Shown here: piece by piece, positions 29,615 to 37,505 of the stretch
Numbering within the stretch: the stretch's first letter is position 1
Layout: every line of letters starts with the position of its first letter
From: Ilumatobacteraceae bacterium
GTDB taxonomy: Bacteria > Actinomycetota > Acidimicrobiia > Acidimicrobiales > Ilumatobacteraceae
NCBI GenBank assembly: GCA_009694465.1
Contig: SHUW01000002.1
Span: 1 to 52,220 of the forward strand
Direction: 5' to 3'
Length of the DNA stretch: 52,220 bases
The notes under the pieces: generated by a model
Told to the model about the DNA's origin: nothing
Database searches by the model: none
The model's input: only the letters and a program-made list of their open reading frames with translations
Position numbers and translations under genes: made by a program

Positions 29615-30457
29615 GTGAAAGTTACATCCACCAATGGCGTCAAGGTTGAAATGTATGACCTCGGTGGCTCAGGTCCAAATATGCTCCTGTCGCATGCCAA
29701 TGGCTTTCACGGTCTCTGCTGGAAACCAGTCGCTGAACATCTGATCAAACATTTTCACTGTCATTCCTTCGATCATCGTGGTCATGGCGACACCCCTGCA
29801 CCAAAGGATTGGACCGTCGCCTGGGCTGGTTACGCCGCTGATGCCAGTGCTGCAGCGAAGTCAATCGCCGAACCAAAGGGCATTATTGGTGTCGGTCATT
29901 CAATGGGCGGAGCCACATTGCTCATGGCTGCAATCAAGGATCCGACGCTTTTTCGTGGACTGCTGCTTTACGAACCAATCGTCAAACCCGATGATGTACG
30001 CATGCCCGCCAATCGTCCAAATGCCTTGGCCGAAGGTGCTGCTCGTCGTAAAAGAACCTTCAAGTCTTACGAAGAAGCGATCACTAATTACTCCAACAAA
30101 ATGCCGATGACGCACTTCACCCCTGAATCTCTTGACGCTTATGTCCGCGGCGGTTTTCGCAAAGGTGAAGATGGTTTGGTGCACTTGAAGTGCGAACCCG
30201 AACTCGAGTCAGCTAATTTTCGCAATCCAGAGATACCAAACTTGTGGAAGAAGCTCCCCGAACTCAATATTCCAGTGTGGGTTCTCAGTGGTCATCCCGA
30301 ACCATTCCAGCCCTCTGGCTTTGCCGAGGCCATTGCTGATCGACTGCCCAAGGGCAACCATATTGAGTACAGCGATCTTGATCACTTCGGACCCTTCGTT
30401 GATCCCTCGCGAGTAGCGCGCATTATCGACACGTTTGCTGACACTTTGGAATCCTGA
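29615..30457 (+). CDS. Alpha/beta hydrolase
   Basis: 'SHANGFHGLCWKPVAEHL', 'FDHRGHGDT', 'GVGHSMGGATLL', 'LDHFGPFVDP'. Confidence 0.92.
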   Translation: MKVTSTNGVKVEMYDLGGSGPNMLLSHANGFHGLCWKPVAEHLIKHFHCHSFDHRGHGDTPAPKDWTVAWAGYAADASAAAKSIAEPKGIIGVGHSMGGATLLMAAIKDPTLFRGLLLYEPIVKPDDVRMPANRPNALAEGAARRKRTFKSYEEAITNYSNKMPMTHFTPESLDAYVRGGFRKGEDGLVHLKCEPELESANFRNPEIPNLWKKLPELNIPVWVLSGHPEPFQPSGFAEAIADRLPKGNHIEYSDLDHFGPFVDPSRVARIIDTFADTLES

Positions 30458-31029
30458 TGTCGTTTGTCGGCGAAGAGCCAACACCGGGTGGCGGACTTTT
30501 TGGGCCATCTGTTGACGCCTTTGATCAACGAGCAGAACAACTTTTAGAAATCATCAGATCATCCAAAGTTGCCGGACGCGTTTTTCTCGCTGCTAGTCAT
30601 CTCGGTGATTTCAGTGTTGTCTGGCATCTGATTGCTGTGGCCCGTGGGACAACAAGTAACAAGCGTGCCGCTCAGGCATTTGCACTTTCGGCTTTGCTCG
30701 GCGCCGAATCGCTGATCGTCAATCAGGGAGTCAAGCGAATCTTCAAGCGCGAGCGTCCCACCACAAGCGGGGATGATCGATTTGCAGTGCGGACGCCATC
30801 CACGAGCAGTTTCCCCAGTGGGCACGCCAGCGCGGCGATATTTGCCGCCACGGTACTCACCACACTTGATGGCAAGAAGTCAGCACCGTTGTGGTTTGGA
30901 CTTGCGGCTGTTGTTGGCACCAGTCGCGCCTTTGTGCGCATACACCACGCATCTGATGTGATCGGTGGCGCATTAGTCGGTTTGTTATTGGGCCTTGCTG
31001 TGCGCCCCATCGTCAAACTTCTGCGCTAA
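30457..31029 (+). CDS. Phosphatase PAP2 family protein
   Basis: 'KRIFKRERPTT', 'SSFPSGHASAAIFAA', 'SRAFVRIHHASDVIGGALVG' three-part PAP2 signature. Confidence 0.95.
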   Translation: MSFVGEEPTPGGGLFGPSVDAFDQRAEQLLEIIRSSKVAGRVFLAASHLGDFSVVWHLIAVARGTTSNKRAAQAFALSALLGAESLIVNQGVKRIFKRERPTTSGDDRFAVRTPSTSSFPSGHASAAIFAATVLTTLDGKKSAPLWFGLAAVVGTSRAFVRIHHASDVIGGALVGLLLGLAVRPIVKLLR

Positions 31030-32183
31030 CCGATGACTGAATTTCTTTCCACGGATCTGATGTTGATCTCCGCTTCGATTTGCCCATCAACCGATGTAAT
31101 CGACAAAACATCAACATTTAAGCCATCTTTTGTCCATTCATCGCCGTCTTGCATATCACCATCAATGACTATCTGTTGACGATCAACCCCTGAGGTTCCT
31201 GCCACCGTTATTCGGTGGATCGCCACGGCGTCAAACTTGAGATGAGCATTGTCACCGCGCGCTGCTATCAGTTCTACTGTCAAGAAACTATTTACTCCAT
31301 CAACGATCACAACAAAACGTGTACCCATGATTGATAAATCTGTGTCCGTCGCTAGCAACTGAACCTTTGTGTTCACACGACGCGACCTATCAAGAATCTG
31401 CAGATGTTCATCGTCAAACCAACGCGCTGCATACAAGTTGATGGCTAATGTCCCTGGGCCATGACGCTTCGTAGAAATAAGCATTCGTGGTGCCGAACTG
31501 TCACTCATCAGATCAAGCGCGTTGTCATAAAGTTCTTGACCCGAATTGCTCGCCGAGGTCGTGCTGTGCGGCCAGTCAAGGGCATGGCCGATTTCATGCT
31601 CAACAAGATCAAGAGGAGAGTCTCCATTCCAATAGTCCATAAAGTCTCCCCCTCCCGCATAGACAGACCGACGAGTCTTGCGCGCCGAGCATGACACAGT
31701 GCAACCAACTCCGGGCGTCCCCCACCCACCAAACTCGTCGGCACCATGTTCAGCATCGGCGACGACTATTACCCCCCGCACCTCGGGTCCGCTCTGATCA
31801 AGGGCGCGTTCGACGCAGTCGTCTGATGTCTCGGTGTCTGAGATTGTGACATCTTGCCCTGCGCTGAATACTGGCTGATAGCGACCGTATGAATGACGCT
31901 TGAAGTATGACACCACGGGAGTAAAGCGCTTGACGATTTCGGCACTACTCAACGTCATCCGTTCCAACGTTGGCTCAAAAATCTCATCACTTGTGAAGAT
32001 TGGGATGTGACACACCACGACTTCCCAGGGATCAACACCCAAAGTCATCTCACCATAGGAATCGGCAATGTTATGAATCTTCAGCAAAGCCGCGACGTCT
32101 GCAGCACCCAGACTTAAAGATGACTCTCCACATGCAGGGGCGACAAACAACAGAGCGAGCAGCACATATCTTTTGTGCTTCAC
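31026..32183 (-). CDS. Secreted metzincin-like zinc metalloprotease, predicted lipoprotein
   Basis: Signal peptide ending 'LLFVAPAC'; zinc motif 'VEHEIGHALDWPHS' (HExxHxxxxxH) followed by 'DLMSD' possible Met-turn. Confidence 0.65.
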   Translation of the reverse strand: MKHKRYVLLALLFVAPACGESSLSLGAADVAALLKIHNIADSYGEMTLGVDPWEVVVCHIPIFTSDEIFEPTLERMTLSSAEIVKRFTPVVSYFKRHSYGRYQPVFSAGQDVTISDTETSDDCVERALDQSGPEVRGVIVVADAEHGADEFGGWGTPGVGCTVSCSARKTRRSVYAGGGDFMDYWNGDSPLDLVEHEIGHALDWPHSTTSASNSGQELYDNALDLMSDSSAPRMLISTKRHGPGTLAINLYAARWFDDEHLQILDRSRRVNTKVQLLATDTDLSIMGTRFVVIVDGVNSFLTVELIAARGDNAHLKFDAVAIHRITVAGTSGVDRQQIVIDGDMQDGDEWTKDGLNVDVLSITSVDGQIEAEINIRSVERNSVIG

Positions 32184-32209
32184 ATATGTCGCAAACTGCG
32201 CCAGAAAAC

Positions 32210-32416
32210 TTAGCTACGAACTGCCGCTGTCAATAAATTGCGGACATCAAGCAACAAGTCACTGACCTCACTCGTCGAAACCAATTCACGCTTTACCATT
32301 TGCGACAGTGCTGCATCAATGATGCTCAGGGCATCACTGATGACATCAACCGAGATGACCTTGATGTCATCGAGAGCGCTGTCGGTCATCACATCAGATA
32401 TCTGTAGATCGGTCAT
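32210..32416 (-). CDS. Small acidic hypothetical protein
   Basis: 68-aa ORF with strong AAGGAGAA SD just upstream of ATG; 26 nt upstream of the metzincin-like gene, same strand. Confidence 0.6.
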   Translation of the reverse strand: MTDLQISDVMTDSALDDIKVISVDVISDALSIIDAALSQMVKRELVSTSEVSDLLLDVRNLLTAAVRS

Positions 32417-32597
32417 CGCGTTCTCCTTGTTTGGTTTAAGACTAACTATGACGGGATTGTCGGATCGCTCCTCTTCTCCCTGTTATGAAAGTAACGCATG
32501 GAAGCGCTGAATATGTGCATCGTATCCCGATGATTTTTGCGAGATCGGTCACCCCTAAGCGTCGTCAGACACACCACCGACCATCTACGATCAAGAT

Positions 32598-33425
32598 ATG
32601 GAATTTCTTGGAGCTGGAACGGTCGTCACTGGAGCCTCTGGGGGCATCGGAGATGCCCTATCTAGGCGCTTTCACGCTCTCGGAGCGCGGGTCGTGGTCA
32701 GTGATGTGGAAGCCTCGGGTATCAGCGCACTAGCCACTGAACTCAATGCCGCACGCCCGAATTCAGTGTTGGCAGTCGTGGCCGATGTTGCATCCGAACA
32801 GGGCAACAAGGAACTAGTGGCAAGCGCCCGACAGTTCCTTTCGCAAGATGGTCACTCAGGTATCGATCTTTTTTTCGCCAATGCAGGTGTCGGTAGCGGA
32901 ACTCTTCTTGAAACAACTCCCGAAGCAGACTGGGATCTTGCTTTCAATGTTAATGTCCACGCTCATCGATGGGCAGCAAAATATCTTCTCGAGGATTGGC
33001 TGACTGCCGGTCAAGGATATTTCTGTTCCACAGCATCTGCCGCTGGTCTTCTGAGTCAAATCGGATCAATCCCGTACTCGGTCACCAAGAGCGCGGCGGT
33101 GGCCTTTGCTGAATCACTTTCAATCACTTACGGGGATCGCGGAGTGCGCGTTAGTTGTTTGTGCCCCCAAGGTGTCAACACAAATATGTTGCGCCAGGGA
33201 GACTCACCCGGCGTGGGGATTGCCAGCAATGTTGTGCGCGCCGCGGGCGTTGTCCTTGAGCCCGAAGATGTCGCCCTTTTTGTTTCAGATGCAATTGAGG
33301 CCGAACGCTTTCTCATTCTCCCGCATCCGCAGGTGGCCGAGTTTGAACAACGTAAAGCAGCCGACCGCGATCGCTGGTTGACGGGGATGCGCAAGTTACA
33401 GGCGCGGGTATTCGGGAACTCATAA
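32598..33425 (+). CDS. SDR family oxidoreductase
   Basis: 'TVVTGASGGIGDALSRRF', 'FANAGVGSG', 'STASAAGLLSQIGSIPYSVTKSAAVAFAE'. Confidence 0.92.
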   Translation: MEFLGAGTVVTGASGGIGDALSRRFHALGARVVVSDVEASGISALATELNAARPNSVLAVVADVASEQGNKELVASARQFLSQDGHSGIDLFFANAGVGSGTLLETTPEADWDLAFNVNVHAHRWAAKYLLEDWLTAGQGYFCSTASAAGLLSQIGSIPYSVTKSAAVAFAESLSITYGDRGVRVSCLCPQGVNTNMLRQGDSPGVGIASNVVRAAGVVLEPEDVALFVSDAIEAERFLILPHPQVAEFEQRKAADRDRWLTGMRKLQARVFGNS

Positions 33426-33427
33426 GC

Positions 33428-33757
33428 ATGCCCCCCAAAGCATCTGCCCCTAAATCCGCTGCCGCCAAGGCGGCGGCACAGAAGTCCGGCGATGAACAAT
33501 CCGCCGTTTTGCGAAGTATCGGCTTATCAGCCGGTGAAGAGGTGCGATTTCGCCGGGCGGACAGGGGACGCTGGCAACTTGGTCGTATTTCTTGTGTAGA
33601 GCGCGACGGCAGCATCACAGTGCACGACGCCCATGGGGCGGCACGCTCACTACGGCCGGATCGCCTCGAAGTCAGGCGACCTGGCAAGCGACGCAAACTC
33701 ACCTGGCAGGTCGTGACTGATGTGGCGGTCACCTGGGAGCAACTGACGCTGTTCTGA
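33428..33757 (+). CDS. Basic hypothetical protein with low-complexity N-terminus
   Basis: 109-aa ORF 2 nt after SDR stop; Lys/Ala-rich N-terminus, then predicted beta-rich 'GEEVRFRRADRGRWQLGRISCVERDGSITVHDAHG'. Confidence 0.65.
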   Translation: MPPKASAPKSAAAKAAAQKSGDEQSAVLRSIGLSAGEEVRFRRADRGRWQLGRISCVERDGSITVHDAHGAARSLRPDRLEVRRPGKRRKLTWQVVTDVAVTWEQLTLF

Positions 33758-33774
33758 ACGACTACGGTAAAAAT

Positions 33775-34800
33775 ATGGCTATACGACTAGATCCCGCTGA
33801 CGAATACATGCACGAACTCGGCCCCGAGTCGAACTTCAACGAAAGCATGTACATTAACTGTTTTGATCCGGTGAACAAGGTGGGTGGATGGTTCCGGATG
33901 GGCAACCGTGCCAATGAGGGCACTGCCGAGATGACAGTGTGCTTGTATCTCCCTGATGGTTCTGTGGGCTTCATGTTTAAGCGCCCAGCCATTGAGAATA
34001 ACGATCAACTCGACGCTGGTGGACTGACGTGGACGATGGTCACTCCCTTTGAAGAACTCCGTATCGATTTCACTGGCAAGGTGCTGGTCTTAGCAGAGCC
34101 CAAACAAATGGTTGATCCAAAAACTGCTTTCAAAAATAATCCTTACGCCGAATGCGAAGCGCACATCACTTTTACGGGACTCGGTCGCTCAAGTATGTTC
34201 GGCGGCGAACCTGATGTACCGCATGAAGCACCTGGTGAAGAATTCGCCCGCGGTCATTACGAACAATTGATCAAAGCCCGAGGCACTATTCGCGTCGGAG
34301 ATCAAGAATGGGAAATCAACGGCTTCGGTTTACGAGACCATTCATGGGGTCCTCGTTACTGGCAGGCCCCGTGGTACTACCGCTGGTTGACGGCCAACTT
34401 TGATGAGAACTTGGGCTTCATGATGTCGCGCGTTGCCAAGAAGGACGGACCTGGAAGCCGCGGCGGATTTGTCTGGGAAGACGGTCAGATGCATTATTGC
34501 GATCACGCCGAACTCAGCACAGTATTTGAAGGTGACGATACGTATCACAGCCACATTGAAGCGGTGTTGAGATCAAGTCGCAGCGAACGTGAATGGCGTT
34601 TCAAGGGCGATGTCATGAATTTGATTCCACTACGTAATCGTCGTCAGTCACCTGATGGTGAGTGGTTAACCACCCGCATTAGTGAGGGAATGACGCGCTG
34701 GGAAATGCTTTCCGATGAGCACAAGGGCAAAGTCGGTTACGGACTGTCTGAATATCTTGACCAAATCATCGACGGAACGCCCGTCGGCACTGCCGAATAA
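33775..34800 (+). CDS. DUF7064/7065-like hypothetical protein
   Basis: 'NESMYINCFDPVNKVGGWFRMGNRANEGTAEMTVCLYLPDG' and 'INGFGLRDHSWGPRYWQAPWYYRWLTANF' are recognisable features of this family. Confidence 0.7.
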   Translation: MAIRLDPADEYMHELGPESNFNESMYINCFDPVNKVGGWFRMGNRANEGTAEMTVCLYLPDGSVGFMFKRPAIENNDQLDAGGLTWTMVTPFEELRIDFTGKVLVLAEPKQMVDPKTAFKNNPYAECEAHITFTGLGRSSMFGGEPDVPHEAPGEEFARGHYEQLIKARGTIRVGDQEWEINGFGLRDHSWGPRYWQAPWYYRWLTANFDENLGFMMSRVAKKDGPGSRGGFVWEDGQMHYCDHAELSTVFEGDDTYHSHIEAVLRSSRSEREWRFKGDVMNLIPLRNRRQSPDGEWLTTRISEGMTRWEMLSDEHKGKVGYGLSEYLDQIIDGTPVGTAE

Positions 34801-34813
34801 TCTTGTTGGGCCG

Positions 34814-36415
34814 TTAGAGGATGGCCGCAAGGGCGGCCAATAGGGATTGCAAAATTTCTGCTTCCACATCCACTGCTTCGCCGTATAACTTGACCTTTGG
34901 TTCGGTTCCACTTGGACGCACCTGTAGTCGCACACCCTCTCCACCAACTTCATCAAGCCACAGTCGCAACAAATTGGCTTCTTTGAAATCTTCCACCTTG
35001 ACCACAACTCGTCCGGCAATAGTTACTGGTGGAGAAGAACGCAGACGATCCACCGCTAATAATCCATCACTCGGATTCATCTTGACGCTCAACTCCCCCG
35101 TCACATGCCGTCCGTATTGCTCTGCGATCTGATTGAGGCGACCTTGCAAAGTCGTCCCTTCGGCTACGGCCAATGCCGCCACCTCAGTCATCAACACTGC
35201 TGCGGCGATTCCGTCCTTATCAAGTGGACGATCAGCCACTAAATATCCCAAAGCTTGTTCGTAGGCGAAGACCAAACGCTTGTCGCTGTGTCGCAGTGCC
35301 GCATCTGCGATCCACTTGAAGCCAGTAAATGTCTCCTCGTAGGCAACCCCATGCGAAGTAGCCATTTTTCCTAACAGCGACGACGAAACCAAAGTTGTCA
35401 CGACCAAACGATCATCACCTTGGGTGTGGCGCAACACGTGATCACCGAGCAACCAGCCGATTTCATCGCCACGCAACAAGCGCCATGCGGTGCCCATGGG
35501 TATCGCAACTCCAAGTCGATCAGCGTCGGGGTCATTAGCTAATGCCAGTGCCGCTCCCGATATCCGCGCCACCTCAATGACTCGGTCCATCGCTCCAGGC
35601 TCTTCAGGGTTTGGGAAGACCACTGTCGGAAACATCGCATCTGGTTGTTGTTGTTCAATAACTACAATCGGTTCTGACAACCCGGCCACTTCAAAAGCCC
35701 GAAGAGCGGTCGCTCCTCCGACTCCATGCATCGCCGTATAAGCCACCTTGATCGCTGGCACAGAATGACATAAGCGCACCGATGGGATCCACTGCAGATA
35801 ATTCTCGACGCAGGAATCATCCAAGGTGTGAATCAGAGAGGAATCAATGGCGGCTACTTCAATATTTGTGGGGTCGAAGAAGGCTATTGCATCAGAAATC
35901 GCCACATCATGAGGTGGAACGATCTGAGCACCCGAACCCAAATAGACCTTGTAGCCATTGTCCTCACGAGGATTGTGGCTTGCGGTCACCATGACACCCG
36001 CACAGGCACCAAGAGCCGTGATATTCCAAGCCAACACTGGAGTCGGCAAAACAGTGGGCAACAACATGGCCTTCATTCCACGCGCCGCGGCAACCCGCGC
36101 CGTGTCCACTGCGAAGTCATGGCTTTTATGACGCGCATCGAAGCCAATCAACACACCAGATTCAGATGCCCCTTGTACTGTCCGCAACAGATAATCCACT
36201 AAGCCTGCGGCTGTTTGACGTACAACCAAACGATTCATCCCGAGAGGCCCAGCCATAATCGGGGCGCGTAGTCCGGCTGTTCCGAACATCAACCGACCGC
36301 TGAAGTGGCCTTCAAGTTGCGATTCGTCACCTGCCAGCAATTCTCGCAACTGCAGGCGCATATCTTCGTCAGGTTCGGCCTCTAACCATTTCTGTGCCTC
36401 TTCACGACTCATCAT
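34814..36415 (-). CDS. Phospho-sugar mutase (phosphoglucomutase/phosphomannomutase)
   Basis: 'GTAGLRAPIMAGPLGMN', active-site 'GVMVTASHNPREDNGYKVY', 'ANDPDADRLGVAI', 'RPSGTEPKVKLYGEA'. Confidence 0.95.
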   Translation of the reverse strand: MMSREEAQKWLEAEPDEDMRLQLRELLAGDESQLEGHFSGRLMFGTAGLRAPIMAGPLGMNRLVVRQTAAGLVDYLLRTVQGASESGVLIGFDARHKSHDFAVDTARVAAARGMKAMLLPTVLPTPVLAWNITALGACAGVMVTASHNPREDNGYKVYLGSGAQIVPPHDVAISDAIAFFDPTNIEVAAIDSSLIHTLDDSCVENYLQWIPSVRLCHSVPAIKVAYTAMHGVGGATALRAFEVAGLSEPIVVIEQQQPDAMFPTVVFPNPEEPGAMDRVIEVARISGAALALANDPDADRLGVAIPMGTAWRLLRGDEIGWLLGDHVLRHTQGDDRLVVTTLVSSSLLGKMATSHGVAYEETFTGFKWIADAALRHSDKRLVFAYEQALGYLVADRPLDKDGIAAAVLMTEVAALAVAEGTTLQGRLNQIAEQYGRHVTGELSVKMNPSDGLLAVDRLRSSPPVTIAGRVVVKVEDFKEANLLRLWLDEVGGEGVRLQVRPSGTEPKVKLYGEAVDVEAEILQSLLAALAAIL

Positions 36416-36421
36416 GCATCC

Positions 36422-37423
36422 TTAGAACTGTGGCAACAGCGTACGCAACTCCACTAGTGGACGCGGACCGACATGGGAAATGACCTCCCCAGCCGCTATT
36501 GAACCCAAAATCGCAGAATTCTCAAGGGAGTATCCGTTGGTGTAACCAAAGAGAAATCCTGCGGCAAAAAGATCCCCCGCACCAGTGGTATCAATGACAC
36601 GGGGAACATCTTGCGCGGGCACATCAAGCACCTCGTCGCGAGTAATGATTGATGCTCCGCGCGGTCCACGCGTGATCACCGCCAGAGAACTATCCCGTCG
36701 AACGGCATCTACTGCATCTTGAAAACTCTGCAGTTGATACAGCGATAACAACTCCTGTTCATTTCCGAACAAAATATCAACCTCATCAGTCACCAACGCT
36801 CGGAAATCCTCGCGGTGACGATCCACGCAAAAACTATCCGAGAGACTCAACGACACTTCCCTGCCGGCCGCATGGGCGACTCGAGCGGCATGGCGAAAAG
36901 CAGCCTTGGCATCGTCGCGATCAAAAAGATAGCCCTCCATATAGAGCACTTTTCCGGCAGCCACAACGTCAACATCAACATCAGCAGGTTCCATGAAAGA
37001 CGACACTCCCAAAAAGGTATTCATCGTGCGCTGGGCATCAGGGGTCACCACGATGATGCAGCGTCCGGTAGCAATCCCATCAAGCGGCTGTCCTGGGCTG
37101 AAATGCACTCCGACAGCCAGCAGATCATGCCCGAAGACTTGTCCCAAATCATCTTCACTCACTTTGCCAATGTAGGCAGCCTTGCCTCCAAAACTGGCGA
37201 CTCCGCAAACCGTGTTGGCGGCTGAACCACCACTCATCTCGACGGCGGTCCCTATGGCTCGATAGAGATGGTGCGCACGATCGCTGTCAATCAAAGTCAT
37301 CGAACCTTTGACCAAAGATTGTGCAGTAATGAAGGCGTCATCAGCCTCACCAATGACGTCAACTAAGGCATTACCAATACCCACGACATCGTAGATCGGA
37401 GCATTTTCAGACTGTGTGGACAC
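36422..37423 (-). CDS. PfkB family carbohydrate kinase (adenosine kinase-like)
   Basis: 'VVGIGNALVDVIGEADDAF', 'MSGGSAANTVCGVASFGGKAAYIGKV', 'VIDTTGAGDLFAAGFLFG'. Confidence 0.93.
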   Translation of the reverse strand: MSTQSENAPIYDVVGIGNALVDVIGEADDAFITAQSLVKGSMTLIDSDRAHHLYRAIGTAVEMSGGSAANTVCGVASFGGKAAYIGKVSEDDLGQVFGHDLLAVGVHFSPGQPLDGIATGRCIIVVTPDAQRTMNTFLGVSSFMEPADVDVDVVAAGKVLYMEGYLFDRDDAKAAFRHAARVAHAAGREVSLSLSDSFCVDRHREDFRALVTDEVDILFGNEQELLSLYQLQSFQDAVDAVRRDSSLAVITRGPRGASIITRDEVLDVPAQDVPRVIDTTGAGDLFAAGFLFGYTNGYSLENSAILGSIAAGEVISHVGPRPLVELRTLLPQF

Positions 37424-37505
37424 GAGATTCTACGCTACTCGGCGAAGTAGCCCCGAAGAAGGTTTCGCATACTCTTGGTGCATCATTCAACGCTACGCTC
37501 AAGCG

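Noticed and set aside
35828-36202. 124-aa ORF antisense to phospho-sugar mutase
   Set aside because: No domain pattern; explained by reverse complement of a strong CDS.
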